Positions 37,892 through 47,650 of a stretch of 64,000 nt of DNA are shown here, one piece after another. The notes beneath the pieces were generated by a model. That model was given only the letters and a program-made list of their open reading frames with translations. It did not search any database and was not told the DNA's origin. Where the stretch lies: positions 92,620 through 156,619 of the forward strand of contig CANJRD010000008.1 in NCBI GenBank assembly GCA_947476695.1, given 5' to 3'. The stretch comes from Rhodospirillaceae bacterium. GTDB lineage: Bacteria > Pseudomonadota > Alphaproteobacteria > Rhodospirillales > Rhodospirillaceae. Made by a program: the position numbers and the translations under genes. Position 1 is the first letter of the stretch. The number at the start of each line of letters is the position of its first letter.

Positions 37892-39907
37892 CTAGCTCTT
37901 GCGGCCCCAGGCGCGCGCCGTGGCGCAGATGTCGCCCGCGGGTTCCGCGGCTTTCGCGCCGCCGGCCGCTTGCGTCTTGCCACCGCCAAACAGACCGCCG
38001 GCGATTCCGCCGAGGATGTTGCCGCCGCCGTTGGCCGCGCCTCCCGCGATGCCGACCGCCAAACCGGCAACGCCGGCGACGGTGCTGGCGGCGTCGAGAC
38101 TGATGTTGGGCCCGGTCATCGGCCCACTGACCTTCACTTGCGACACAAGCTTCGTAAGGCCGCTGCCGACCAGGCTTTTCGCATCGGGCTTCACGATCAT
38201 ATCGACGCGTTCCTGGGCGAGATCGATTTTGCCGCTGGCGGTGAAGGACATCTTGTCGGTCACCATCGCGACACCGTTCTGGGTGTTGGCGACGCCGTTG
38301 GTGAGCTGGAAGTTCGTCACCGCGCATCGCGCGACCGTGTACGGATCCTTGTTGCCCATCGGATTGATGGCCGCGAGGACCTGTGCCGCCATCGGCCCCA
38401 TGGCATCCGTGCGGATGCGGCTTTCGCCCATGGTGGCGAGGAACGATCCGTTAAGGCTGCCCGCGATGATCTTGGGCGACGCGCCCGCGCCCCGCAGGTC
38501 GATCGCAACATCGATGGGACCCTGGGTGACGAGGTCGGTGAGCTTGTACGCCTTGGCGAGCGTTTCGGCGGACAGCCCCTTCACCGTGCCCCGGATCGCC
38601 ACCGCCTTGCTGGACGCATTGGCGTCGACGTCACCGGCGATGGTGCCACCTATCATCTGCAGGCTGGCGCCGTTCATCGCGAGCACGCCTTTGTTGAGCT
38701 TTATCGGCAGAACGACGTTGGCGATCGTCTGACCGTCAGCGAGCTTTACCGTCCCGATGCTGACCTTCACGTCGGCGTTGGTGCCGTCCAGGCTTTCCCA
38801 CGGCAAGGGCTCGGTGGAGAACATCGTCTTCGACGCCGCCGCCGCTGGGCGGGGCGCGGTATTGGCCGGGGCCGGCGCCGTGCCGGTTGCCGGCGCGGCG
38901 TTGCCGCCCGCGAACTTGGCCGCGTCGAATTCGGGGATGGAGATGGTGCCCTTCACGAAGGCCGGCGTCTGGCCCGCATCGACCACGAGGTCAACATCGC
39001 CCTTGAGGCCCATGCCTTCCAGGGCAAGCTTCATCGGCAGCTCTTTTTTCCCGCCACCTTTCAGGCCCTGCAGACCGGCGATCGTGCCTTTCGCACGGAT
39101 GTCTTCGCCGTTGTACTTGGCCGTCAGATCCAGCGCGCCCTTCTCGTCGAGCGTCAACTTGCTGAGCTCGGCGTTGACCGCGGCCCCGCCGTTCTTGCCG
39201 ACAACCTTCGCGCTTTCGACATCGAGCTTCTTGAAGTTTATCGCCGCGAGCGGACCGTTGGATTCCAGCGCGATCTTGGCGACGGTCGCCTGCACATTGT
39301 TGGCGGCGTCGCGCTGATTGACGGTCATGTCGTTCATCGTGAAGTTGGACACGTTCATGTCCTGCATCGGGCCGACAAGTTTCATGGACATCGACTTGAC
39401 CGCCGCGTCGGTCTCGGTCCCGGCTTTGGCGTCCTTCACCACGACCTTCATGTTCGTGCCTTCGATGGACCCGACGCTCAGCGCCGATGACTGACCGGCG
39501 GCGGCCTCGCTGGGCTGCGCGGGCTTCACCGGGAATTCCCAGTTGCCCTTGCCCGCGCGGTCGGTCTCGAGCAGCACGTCCGCGCCGTCCATCGTGATCT
39601 TGGTGATGTTCACCTGGTTCGACAGCAGCGGCATCAGCTCCGCCTGCGCCGAGATGGTCTTTACGATCAGCATCTGCGGGCGGCTGCCGCCCGGTGCGTT
39701 GGCCATGCTGACATCGGTCAGCACGATATTCGGCGTCAGAGAGAAGCCCATCTTGATCGTGCCGATGGTGACGTCCCGCCCGGTTGCGGCTTTCGCCTGC
39801 TGCTCGATCAGGCCTTTGTATTTCCCGATATCGAAGGTGAGGATGAACGCAACGAAACCGATGACGATCACCGCGACAATCGCGGCGACGATTTTCAATG
39901 CCTTCAT
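37892..39907 (-). CDS. AsmA family protein
   Basis: 671 residues. A single N-terminal membrane anchor (about 7-24) is followed by the AsmA domain (GRDVTIGTIKMGFSLTPNIVLTDVSMAN) and a long beta-rich region with Ala/Pro/Thr linkers. A Gly-rich C-terminus (VAGLAVGIAGGAANGGG) resembles a flexible tail. AsmA-like proteins move lipids or control outer-membrane assembly from the periplasm. The ATG overlaps the stop of the HAD gene. Confidence 0.87.
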   Translation of the reverse strand: MKALKIVAAIVAVIVIGFVAFILTFDIGKYKGLIEQQAKAATGRDVTIGTIKMGFSLTPNIVLTDVSMANAPGGSRPQMLIVKTISAQAELMPLLSNQVNITKITMDGADVLLETDRAGKGNWEFPVKPAQPSEAAAGQSSALSVGSIEGTNMKVVVKDAKAGTETDAAVKSMSMKLVGPMQDMNVSNFTMNDMTVNQRDAANNVQATVAKIALESNGPLAAINFKKLDVESAKVVGKNGGAAVNAELSKLTLDEKGALDLTAKYNGEDIRAKGTIAGLQGLKGGGKKELPMKLALEGMGLKGDVDLVVDAGQTPAFVKGTISIPEFDAAKFAGGNAAPATGTAPAPANTAPRPAAAASKTMFSTEPLPWESLDGTNADVKVSIGTVKLADGQTIANVVLPIKLNKGVLAMNGASLQMIGGTIAGDVDANASSKAVAIRGTVKGLSAETLAKAYKLTDLVTQGPIDVAIDLRGAGASPKIIAGSLNGSFLATMGESRIRTDAMGPMAAQVLAAINPMGNKDPYTVARCAVTNFQLTNGVANTQNGVAMVTDKMSFTASGKIDLAQERVDMIVKPDAKSLVGSGLTKLVSQVKVSGPMTGPNISLDAASTVAGVAGLAVGIAGGAANGGGNILGGIAGGLFGGGKTQAAGGAKAAEPAGDICATARAWGRKS

Positions 39908-40613
39908 GGCAATGCTCCTGAGCGGGGGGCTTCCCCAGACACATGCACCATCAAACTATCGATAGCCTGCGGCAGATCGGCCAAACGATCAATCAGGCGA
40001 TGCGCGCCGGCGGCCGTGAGTTCGGCAGGAGCGTGGTTGCCCCACGATACGCCGATGGCATGCACACCGGCGGCGCGGCCCATCAGGATGTCGAAGGTGG
40101 TATCGCCAATCATCACAGTGGCTTCGGGTGTTGCGCCGGTCGCCGCCATGGCCTGCAGCACCATTCCGGGTGCGGCTTGCCAGGCGCGATGTCCGGCGTC
40201 TGGATGGAAACGAAACGTCCGATCAGGCCATGATGGTTCAGAAAAAAATCGACGCCACGGCGCGCTTTGCCGGTGGCGATGGCGAGGATCACGCCCGCAT
40301 CGTCCAACGCGGCGAGCGCTTCCAGCGCGCCTTCGAATCACGGCTCGCGGTAATCGGGCTCCTGGCGGTAGCGCACGAAACAATCGCGATACGCGTGATC
40401 GACCGCCGCCAACTCATCCGGACCGGCCGTGGGGAACAGCGCCTTCAAGGCATCGGCCAACGACAGGCCGATGACGCGCGGCATGGCTTCGGCCGACGGC
40501 GCGGGCAAGCCGCAGAGCTTGGCCGATTCCGTCACCGCGCGGGTGATGTTGTGGTGGCTGTCGAGGAGCGTGCCGTCGAGGTCGAAGATCGCCAGACGCA
40601 GCGGCGGGCTCAT
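39904..40613 (-). pseudogene. HAD phosphatase (phosphoglycolate phosphatase-like), two lesions
   Basis: Conceptual product about 236 residues. It starts at 40613 with the HAD loop FDLDGTLLDS, then meets an in-frame TGA at 40338-40340 where the frame resumes with FEGALEALAALDDAG, then continues through the HAD motif II segment (IATGKARRG) to GKPHP. There it loses one base (a GGG run at 40168-40170 on the plus strand where four would keep frame) and continues as GMVLQAM and MIGDTTFDI. All HAD motifs survive if repaired. It overlaps rluC and asmA by four bases each, so it sat in a coupled operon. Either a real loss or sequence errors. Confidence 0.85.
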
Positions 40614-41602
40614 TCCCCGCCCTCGCGTTCCTCGAAGCCAAACTGCGCGAAGGCGCGTGCCATATGTGGGGACAACGGCGCGGTGAGCACCAACGGCTTA
40701 CGCCCCTGCATCGGGATCATCAGCTGGCGCGCGTGCAGGCAGAGCTTGTCGCCGATCTCCGACAGCAGGCCGGAATCCGGCGTGGTGCGCGAATGGCCGA
40801 CGTACTTGCGATCGCCGAGGATCGGCGTGTTGAGCAAGGCGCAATGCGCGCGCAGCTGGTGGGTGCGCCCGGTCTGCGGCGAAAGCTCGAGCCAAGTCAC
40901 CTTGCCGCCCGCCTCCTCGACGATGCGATAGTCGGTGACGGCCTTTTTGCCATCTTCGTCGTCCCACACCATCTTCTGACGGCCCGCGTCGCCGGCCTTG
41001 GCCAGTGCGGCGGAGATCGTGCCGGCGGGATGCTTCGGCTGACCGACCACCAGCGCCCAATAGAACTTTTCCATCTCGCGGCTTTGGAACAGCTTGCCCA
41101 GCCACGCGGCGGCGCGGGCGGAGCGCGCCAGCACCATCACGCCGGACGTATCGCGGTCGAGCCGGTGCACCAGGCGCGGCCGTTCATCGGCCTCGAATTG
41201 CAACGCGTCGAGCATGCCGTCGAGATGCCGGTCGGTCTTTGTGCCGCCCTGCACCGCCAGGCCCGACGGCTTGTTGATCGCGATCAGGTCGTCGTCCTTG
41301 TAGAGCACCATCCCTTGCAGTTCTTCGACATCGCGGTCACTCATGACCAGCGTGCGCTTGGGCGGCCGCTTCTCGGTCGACTCTTCCAGCGGCGGCACGC
41401 GGATCACTTGCCCGACCGCAAGACGATGATTGGCCTTCACGCGTCCGCCGTCGACGCGCACCTGACCGGTGCGCAGCAGCTTCTCCAGCCGGATGTGGTT
41501 CACGCCGGGGAAACGGCGCTTGAACCAGCGGTCCAGCCGCAGGTCGATTTCGTCCGGGGTGACGGTGACTTGTTGTACGCCGCTCGTCTTAACGCCGCTC
41601 AT
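40610..41602 (-). CDS. 23S rRNA pseudouridine synthase RluC-like
   Basis: 330 residues. An N-terminal S4 RNA-binding domain (about 12-75) is followed by the RluA-family catalytic domain with HRLDRDTSG carrying the essential Asp and QTGRTHQLR at the pocket. RluC modifies U955, U2504 and U2580 in E. coli 23S rRNA; the exact targets here are inferred. It overlaps rarA upstream and the HAD gene downstream by four bases each. Confidence 0.9.
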   Translation of the reverse strand: MSGVKTSGVQQVTVTPDEIDLRLDRWFKRRFPGVNHIRLEKLLRTGQVRVDGGRVKANHRLAVGQVIRVPPLEESTEKRPPKRTLVMSDRDVEELQGMVLYKDDDLIAINKPSGLAVQGGTKTDRHLDGMLDALQFEADERPRLVHRLDRDTSGVMVLARSARAAAWLGKLFQSREMEKFYWALVVGQPKHPAGTISAALAKAGDAGRQKMVWDDEDGKKAVTDYRIVEEAGGKVTWLELSPQTGRTHQLRAHCALLNTPILGDRKYVGHSRTTPDSGLLSEIGDKLCLHARQLMIPMQGRKPLVLTAPLSPHMARAFAQFGFEEREGGE

Positions 41603-42945
41603 GGCTCATTCTCCTCAGCGGCGGACTTCTTATCACGCAGCTTCTGCCAATACGCGAGGCGTTTGGAAATTTCACGCTCGAAGCCGCGTTCGACCGGGCG
41701 ATAGAACTGTTCCCGCGGCATATCGTCGGGGAAGTAGTTCTGGCCCGAGAACCCGTCCTCGGCATTGTGGTCGTAAGCATAGTCCTTGCCGTAGCCCAGG
41801 TCCTTCATCATGCGCGTGGGCGCATTCAGGATGTGCATTGGCGGCATCAGCGAGCCTGTCGCCCGGGCGGCGCGCAAAGCCTCGCCGTGGGCCTTGTAGG
41901 CGGCGTTCGATTTGGGCGCGGTGCCGAGATAGATCACCAGCATGGCGATGGCGAGGTCGCCCTCCGGCGAGCCCAGGCGATCGTAGGTTTCCCACGTGGC
42001 AATCGCGGTCTGCAGCGCCTGCGGATCGGCCATGCCGATATCCTCCACGGCGAAGCGCGTGAGGCGGCGCAGCAGATAGGCGGGTGATTCTCCGCCATCC
42101 AGCATGCGGCTGGTCCAATACAGCGCCGCGTCGGGATCGGAGCCCCGCAGGCTTTTGTGCACGGCGCTGATGAGGTTGTAATGGCCTTCGCGGTCCTTGT
42201 CGTAGACCGGCGCGCGGCGCTGCACCACCCCCGCAAGGCCCGCCGGATCGAGCGGCGCTTTCGGCGGCGGGGTGAGCGAGATGACTTCCTCGGCCAGCGT
42301 CAGGATGTGACGTCCGTCGCCGTCGGCCATCGCACGCAATGCGGCGCGCGCTTCATCAGTGAGCGGCAACGGCCTGCCGGCGGCAGCTTCCGTGCGCTGA
42401 AGCAATTGCTCCAGCGCCGCATCGTCAAGGCGGCGCAGCACCATCACTTGGCTGCGCGACAGCAGCGCGGCGTTCAGTTCGAACGACGGGTTCTCGGTCG
42501 TCGCGCCGACGAGGATGACGGTGCCATCCTCGACATACGGCAGGAATCCATCCTGCTGCGCGCGGTTGAAGCGGTGGATTTCGTCGACGAACAACAGCGT
42601 GCCCTGGCCCGCGCGCCGACGCTTGGCGGCAATGTCGAACGCCTTGCGCAGGTCCGCCACGCCGGAGAACACCGCCGACAACGGTTGGAAGGCGAGCTTG
42701 GTGCCCTTGGCCAAGAGCCGCGCAATGGTGGTTTTGCCGCAGCCAGGCGGCCCCCACAGGATCATCGACGACAAACGATTGGCGGCGAGCATCCGCCCGA
42801 TGGGACCGGTGGGACCGAGCAGATGATCCTGGCCCACCACCTCCGTCAGGTCGCGCGGACGCAAGCGGTCGGCAAGCGGTCGGGTGGCGTCGTCGGGCCC
42901 CGGCTCGGACTCAGGCGGATCGATCGAGGCGAAAAGGTCTGACAC
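41599..42945 (-). CDS. rarA: Replication-associated recombination protein RarA (MgsA)
   Basis: 448 residues, AAA+ ATPase with Walker A GPPGCGKT, Walker B FVDEIHRFN and sensor GATTENPSFELN. The C-terminal MgsA tetramerisation domain is present (LPPMHI.NAPTRMMK, YAYDHN). It acts at stalled replication forks. It starts one base from the degQ stop and overlaps rluC. Confidence 0.95.
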   Translation of the reverse strand: MSDLFASIDPPESEPGPDDATRPLADRLRPRDLTEVVGQDHLLGPTGPIGRMLAANRLSSMILWGPPGCGKTTIARLLAKGTKLAFQPLSAVFSGVADLRKAFDIAAKRRRAGQGTLLFVDEIHRFNRAQQDGFLPYVEDGTVILVGATTENPSFELNAALLSRSQVMVLRRLDDAALEQLLQRTEAAAGRPLPLTDEARAALRAMADGDGRHILTLAEEVISLTPPPKAPLDPAGLAGVVQRRAPVYDKDREGHYNLISAVHKSLRGSDPDAALYWTSRMLDGGESPAYLLRRLTRFAVEDIGMADPQALQTAIATWETYDRLGSPEGDLAIAMLVIYLGTAPKSNAAYKAHGEALRAARATGSLMPPMHILNAPTRMMKDLGYGKDYAYDHNAEDGFSGQNYFPDDMPREQFYRPVERGFEREISKRLAYWQKLRDKKSAAEENEP

Positions 42946-42946
42946 G

Positions 42947-44347
42947 CTAGTTGTCGACGCGCAGCTTGTAGGCGCGGTTGTCGCGCCCGACGGTGATCAC
43001 CCAGCCTTCGAGAGATTCCCGCAATGGCACGTTGAGGTCCTCGACTTTCTTTACGGGCTGGCCGTTGATGTCGAGGATCAGATCCCCGGGCTTGAGTCCG
43101 AAGCGCGCCGCGACGCTGTCGGCCTTGTTCACCACCACGCCCGGCTCGGTGTAGGCCACGCCGATCTCGTCCGCCAGCGCGGGGTTCAAGTTCGACACGG
43201 TCGCGCCGGACAACGGCTGGCGACCGACCAGCGTGCGCGTCTCGCGCGCCGGAATTTCCGGCGGTGCCTGCAGCGCGACGGTGAGGCCTACATCCGTGCC
43301 GCCACGGTTCACGCCGAGCGTGGCGGTGCCCCCGACCCCAAGCGTCGCGAGTTGATAGCGCAGATCCTGCTCGTCGCTGACTTCATGCGCGTTCATTTTC
43401 ACAACCACGTCGCCCGCCTTCAAGCCGGCCTTGGCACCGGGGCCATTCGCCATCACGCGCGTGACCGCCGCGCCGCGCGCGCGCGCAAGGCCGAGGTTCT
43501 TGGCGAGGTCGGGCGTGACGGACTGCCACACCGCACCGATCCACGGACGCACCGCACGGCCTTCCTTGAGGATCGATGCGACGACCGTCTTCACCAGGTT
43601 CGACGGGATCGCGAAACCGATACCGATCGACCCGCCGCTGCGCGAATAGATGGCGGTATTGATACCGATCAAGCGTCCGTCGGAGGAGATCAGCGCGCCG
43701 CCGGAGTTGCCCGGGTTGATCGCCGCATCGGTCTGGATGAACGAACGCATGTCGCCGATGCCCGCCGTTGTGCGCGCCAGCGCCGAGACGATGCCCGAGG
43801 TCACCGTCTGACCGACGTCGAACGGATTGCCGATGGCGAGGACGAGATCGCCGACTTCCAAACGGTCGGAGTCCGAAAGCTCAAGCAACGGCAGCTTGCC
43901 TTTTACGTCCTGCAGCTGCAGCACGCAGATGTCGGTGCGTTCGTCGGTGCCGACGACCTTGGCCGGGAATTCGCGGCCATCTGGCAGCACGACGCGGATC
44001 TGGTCGGCGGTGCCGGCGACGTGATGATTCGTCACCACGACCCCGCTGTCGCGCACGATCACGCCCGAGCCCAGCGAGCGTTCGACGCGCTCGCGCGGTA
44101 CGCCGCCCATACCGTCGGTGCCGAAGAATTGCTGAAAGAACGGATCGTTGAAGAACGGCGAGGCCTGGGTCTGCACCCGGCGCTCGGTGAACACGTTGAC
44201 CACCGCCGGCGCGGACTGCTTCACGATGGGCGCGAAGGTCAGTGTGATCTGCTGCTTGGAGGCCGGCACCGCCTGGGTCCGATCCTGGGCCTGCGCGGCC
44301 GGCGCAAGAAGCAGCAGGGCGGCGGCGAAAAGACGACGAATGAGCAT
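42947..44347 (-). CDS. Do-like periplasmic serine protease (DegQ/DegP type)
   Basis: 466 residues. Signal peptide 1-21 (LLLLAPAAQAQ). The trypsin-like triad is H109 in TNHHV, D139 in RTDIC and S215 in GNSGG. Two PDZ domains follow (about 265-360 and 375-466). It degrades misfolded envelope proteins in the periplasm. It leads the degQ-rarA-rluC-HAD-asmA-atp12 operon, a layout often found next to rplQ in alphaproteobacteria; here 3.2 kb of other genes intervene. Confidence 0.9.
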   Translation of the reverse strand: MLIRRLFAAALLLLAPAAQAQDRTQAVPASKQQITLTFAPIVKQSAPAVVNVFTERRVQTQASPFFNDPFFQQFFGTDGMGGVPRERVERSLGSGVIVRDSGVVVTNHHVAGTADQIRVVLPDGREFPAKVVGTDERTDICVLQLQDVKGKLPLLELSDSDRLEVGDLVLAIGNPFDVGQTVTSGIVSALARTTAGIGDMRSFIQTDAAINPGNSGGALISSDGRLIGINTAIYSRSGGSIGIGFAIPSNLVKTVVASILKEGRAVRPWIGAVWQSVTPDLAKNLGLARARGAAVTRVMANGPGAKAGLKAGDVVVKMNAHEVSDEQDLRYQLATLGVGGTATLGVNRGGTDVGLTVALQAPPEIPARETRTLVGRQPLSGATVSNLNPALADEIGVAYTEPGVVVNKADSVAARFGLKPGDLILDINGQPVKKVEDLNVPLRESLEGWVITVGRDNRAYKLRVDN

Positions 44348-44478
44348 AGGGCGTGTTTCCAGGGGGCCTGGGATATAGGCCCGATTGGGTCGGGGGATAC
44401 GATCTATTTTAACGGGGTCGACAGGCGCCTCAAAGTCCCTGCAAAATTACGAATTCGAGGGGTTTAGGGGGTATTCCG

Positions 44479-45636
44479 GTGTCGGTTTCGCGTTGTTTCA
44501 ACACCGCCGATTTCCGCAAGCTGGCGAAAGCCAAGCTGCCGGCGCCGATGTTCCACTACATCGACGGGGGCGCGGACGACGAAATCACCCTGCGCCGCAA
44601 CACCTCGGCCTTCGACGATTTCGAGCTGATGCCCCGCTTCCTGGTCGACGTCAGCAAGATCGACACCAAGACCAAGGTCCTGGGCACCACCCTGGACTGG
44701 CCGGTGTTCCTCGCCCCGACCGGGATGTCGCGGCTGTTCCACCACCATAAGGAGCTGGGTGTCGCCCGGGCGGCCGCCAAAGCCGGCACGCTGTATTCGC
44801 TGTCCACCCTGGGCACCACCAGCATCGAGGACGTCGGCAAGGCCACCGACGGCCCGAAGATGTTCCAGATCTACATCCTCAAGGATCGCGGCCTGACGAC
44901 CGAATTCGTGGAACGCAGCAAGGCCGCGAAGTTCACCGCGCTGTGCCTGACGGTGGATGCGCCGATGGGCGGCAACCGCGAGCGCGATCACCGGCACGGC
45001 ATGACCATGCCGCCGCGCTTCGGCGTTAGCGACCTGATGAGCTTCTTCCTGCGTTTCGGCTGGTCGATGAATTTCATCCGCGATCCGGATTTCCGCCTGG
45101 CCAACGTGGTGCACCGTGTCGACGCCATCGGCGGCGGCACCATGCCGGTCATGGAATACATGACCAGCCAGTTCGACCGCACCGTGACCTGGAAAGACGT
45201 CGAATGGCTGGTGAAGCAATGGAACGGCCCGTTCCTGATCAAAGGCCTGCAATCGCCGGAAGATGCCAAGCGCGCGCGCGATGTCGGCGCGACAGGCATC
45301 ATGATCTCCAACCACGGCGGCCGTCAGCTGGAGACCACGCCGGCGCCGGTGGATTGCATCGCGCCGATGCGCGACGCGATTGGGGATTCGCTTGAGCTGA
45401 TCTGCGACGGCGGCGTGCGCCGTGGCACGCATGTCATCAAGGCGCTGGCGCTGGGCGCCAACGCCTGTTCCATCGGGCGCGGTTATCTCTATGCGCTGGC
45501 GGCGGGCGGACAAGCCGGGGTGGAACGCGCGCTGACGCTGCTGCGCGGCGAGATCGAGCGCGACATGATCCTGATCGGGGCGCGCACGATTGCGGAGATC
45601 GACCGCTCGTTCTTGATCGAACGCCCGCGCCGATAG
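44479..45636 (+). CDS. FMN-dependent alpha-hydroxyacid oxidase/dehydrogenase
   Basis: 385 residues from a GTG with GGGGG 7 bases upstream. It has the family landmarks: YIDGGADDEITLRRN start, FLAPTG, the FMN-binding FQIYILKDR, and the catalytic SNHGGRQLE (His/Arg). The product is L-lactate dehydrogenase- or glycolate oxidase-like, making a 2-oxoacid. The exact substrate is uncertain. It is the only plus-strand gene between yciB and the window end. Confidence 0.88.
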   Translation: MSVSRCFNTADFRKLAKAKLPAPMFHYIDGGADDEITLRRNTSAFDDFELMPRFLVDVSKIDTKTKVLGTTLDWPVFLAPTGMSRLFHHHKELGVARAAAKAGTLYSLSTLGTTSIEDVGKATDGPKMFQIYILKDRGLTTEFVERSKAAKFTALCLTVDAPMGGNRERDHRHGMTMPPRFGVSDLMSFFLRFGWSMNFIRDPDFRLANVVHRVDAIGGGTMPVMEYMTSQFDRTVTWKDVEWLVKQWNGPFLIKGLQSPEDAKRARDVGATGIMISNHGGRQLETTPAPVDCIAPMRDAIGDSLELICDGGVRRGTHVIKALALGANACSIGRGYLYALAAGGQAGVERALTLLRGEIERDMILIGARTIAEIDRSFLIERPRR

Positions 45637-45642
45637 CGCTGC

Positions 45643-46041
45643 CTAGACGGGGATATAGCCGTTGAGTGTGCCCGCGCCGTCTTGCGGCGGGGCTTGCTTC
45701 GGCGCCTGTGCCGGGCCATTCGCGGGAGGCTTCAGCCCCATCGTGATCTTCTTCTGGCTGCGCACCGGCTGACCGTCGACCCGATCGGGCTGCATGCGCA
45801 AGCGACGGGCTTGATCCAGCGCGGCCCAATCCATCTCGGCGACGCCGCTGCTTTTCTCGATGGTCGCGTTGCTGACGGTGCCGTTGACCTCGACCACAAC
45901 CGTAAGCGTGACGGTCGGGCGGGCTTGGGCCTGCGCTTGCGCGTCGCCCGTCGTGGTGAGAGTCCCGCAAGTTGCGGCCTGGCTGCCGGTCATCGGCAGC
46001 AGACCGAAGAGAACAGTCAGGATCGCAACTTGTTTCCGCAT
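45643..46041 (-). CDS. TonB C-terminal-like periplasmic protein
   Basis: 132 residues. Signal peptide 1-22 (GSQAA), then a domain resembling the TonB C-terminal fold (VTLTVVVEVNGTVSNATIEKSSGVAEMDWAAL residues 43-74 show the typical ASGFxxLD-like layout). There is no N-terminal transmembrane energy-transducing segment beyond the signal and no ExbB-ExbD nearby, so I do not call it TonB itself. It ends with a Pro/Ala/Gln tail. Confidence 0.6.
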   Translation of the reverse strand: MRKQVAILTVLFGLLPMTGSQAATCGTLTTTGDAQAQAQARPTVTLTVVVEVNGTVSNATIEKSSGVAEMDWAALDQARRLRMQPDRVDGQPVRSQKKITMGLKPPANGPAQAPKQAPPQDGAGTLNGYIPV

Positions 46042-46140
46042 CGGTACATCCGCGAGTACGGGGTGGGACCTACCTACCCCTAACGCGGGAGCCCTGGCGA
46101 AAGATGCGGCCCCAGTCGCTGAAAACTTCCAGCAGCCTCC

Positions 46141-47640
46141 CTAGGACTTGGGATCTACAACCTTTGACAGCGCATCCAAACGCGGGTTGCGCACATCCGG
46201 ATGGGCCACCGGGCCGCCGTTGGTGAACTCGATAATTTGCTGACCGTCATAGCGCGGCCAGGCCGGCAGACCGGTTGCATTCGGATCGCCCTTGGTCGCG
46301 AAGGCGCGCCAATAGGCGTTCATCGCATCGGAGGCTTTCTTGAGGGGCTCGGCTGCCGTCAGCTTGGCGTTCAGCGTCCCGAACACATAAGCGATCTCCG
46401 ACCCATGCGGCGCGCCCTTGTGGGTGGCGACGTTTTCCGGCGGGATGACGGAGAACTGATAGAGATAAGTCGGATATCCGTTCGCCTGATGCAGGCGCGC
46501 GAGCGCGCGGCCCTGCTGGGTGAACAGGAAGTCGCTCATCAGGTTGTCGTCGAGGAAATCCTCGCCGCCGTAGGCCGGCGCCATTGCCGCGTGACCGGCA
46601 TCGTCCACAAACGTGCGCAGATCGGTGCGGCGATCTTTGAACACGACGCCGGGGAATTCGTGACTGTTCGATCCGAGCAGGAACGGCACCGGCGCTTCCT
46701 TCTTCGCGCGGAAGGTCGCCCACATGTCGTCGACCAACGTCTTGCCGTCGAGGATGAAGTACAGATAGCCGTCGCCCTTATAGTTATCGACGATGGCTTG
46801 GGCGGGCGCGGCGCGAAGCGCTTTGAGATCGTTGCCCTTCACGCCGACGGCGGTGGCGAGTTCGACGCCTTCGGTCTCCGCCGCGCGACGGCCTTTTGAA
46901 TCCTCACGCAAACGGTTGAACGATCCACGGCCGTAACCGGATTCCGAAATTGCGCGATGGAACAGCCCGCGCGCTTCCGGCGAGACCATCAGGGCGTTCA
47001 CCGACAGGCCGCCAGCGGATTCACCGAAGATCGTGACGTTGTTCGGATCGCCGCCGAACTTGGCGATGTTGCGCTTCACCCATTGCAGCGCCGCGATCTG
47101 ATCCATCAGGCCATAGTTGCCGATACGGCCGCCGTCCGCGTTCTCCTTCGTCAGCGCCGGGTGCGCGAACACACCGAAGCGGCCCAGGCGATAGTTGAAG
47201 GACACCAGGATGACGCCACCTTTGGCGAAGGTGGTGCCGTCATACGTCGGGATAGACGACGCGCCGGAGGTGAAGCCGCCGCCATAGATCCAGACCATCA
47301 CCGGCAACTTCTCGCGCGCAAATGTCGGGCGGAATACGTTGATGGTGAGGCAGTCCTCGCTCATGTCTTCCGCTCGCGCCGCGCTTGCACCTTGGCGCAA
47401 CGGCTGCATGCAGATCTTTCCAAAGGTGTCGGCGATTTTCGTTCCCTTCCAGCCCACGACCGGCTGCGGCGCGCGCCAGCGCAAGGCACCGACCGGCGGC
47501 GCGGCGTAGGGAATGCCGCGGAAGCTTTCGACACCGTTGGCGATGACGCTATCTACCACACCGCCGTCGATCTTGATGGGTTCGGCCAAGGCCGCCGACG
47601 CCGCCGTTGCGAAGGCCAGAGCGAGTGCGAGCATACGCAT
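46141..47640 (-). CDS. Carboxylesterase type B (secreted), downstream copy
   Basis: 499 residues from the ATG at 47640 with AAGGAA 6 bases upstream. Signal peptide 1-19. Alpha/beta hydrolase of the carboxylesterase/para-nitrobenzyl esterase family: oxyanion loop IYGGGFTSG near 118, nucleophile S208 in GESAGG, and later acidic and His residues. It is a close paralogue of the next upstream gene, which it follows after 10 bases. Substrate unknown. Confidence 0.88.
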   Translation of the reverse strand: MRMLALALAFATAASAALAEPIKIDGGVVDSVIANGVESFRGIPYAAPPVGALRWRAPQPVVGWKGTKIADTFGKICMQPLRQGASAARAEDMSEDCLTINVFRPTFAREKLPVMVWIYGGGFTSGASSIPTYDGTTFAKGGVILVSFNYRLGRFGVFAHPALTKENADGGRIGNYGLMDQIAALQWVKRNIAKFGGDPNNVTIFGESAGGLSVNALMVSPEARGLFHRAISESGYGRGSFNRLREDSKGRRAAETEGVELATAVGVKGNDLKALRAAPAQAIVDNYKGDGYLYFILDGKTLVDDMWATFRAKKEAPVPFLLGSNSHEFPGVVFKDRRTDLRTFVDDAGHAAMAPAYGGEDFLDDNLMSDFLFTQQGRALARLHQANGYPTYLYQFSVIPPENVATHKGAPHGSEIAYVFGTLNAKLTAAEPLKKASDAMNAYWRAFATKGDPNATGLPAWPRYDGQQIIEFTNGGPVAHPDVRNPRLDALSKVVDPKS

Positions 47641-47650
47641 AAGCGGTTCC

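Noticed and set aside
40241..40247. A7 run in the HAD pseudogene as a third homopolymer lesion
   Set aside because: The frame is correct across it (VDFFLN). The same holds for the T7 run at the start of pccA, so long runs are not generally wrong here.
42884..44467. 527-codon plus-strand frame opposite degQ
   Set aside because: Arg/His/Ala-rich shadow without motifs; the minus frame has the full protease with signal peptide, triad and PDZ domains.
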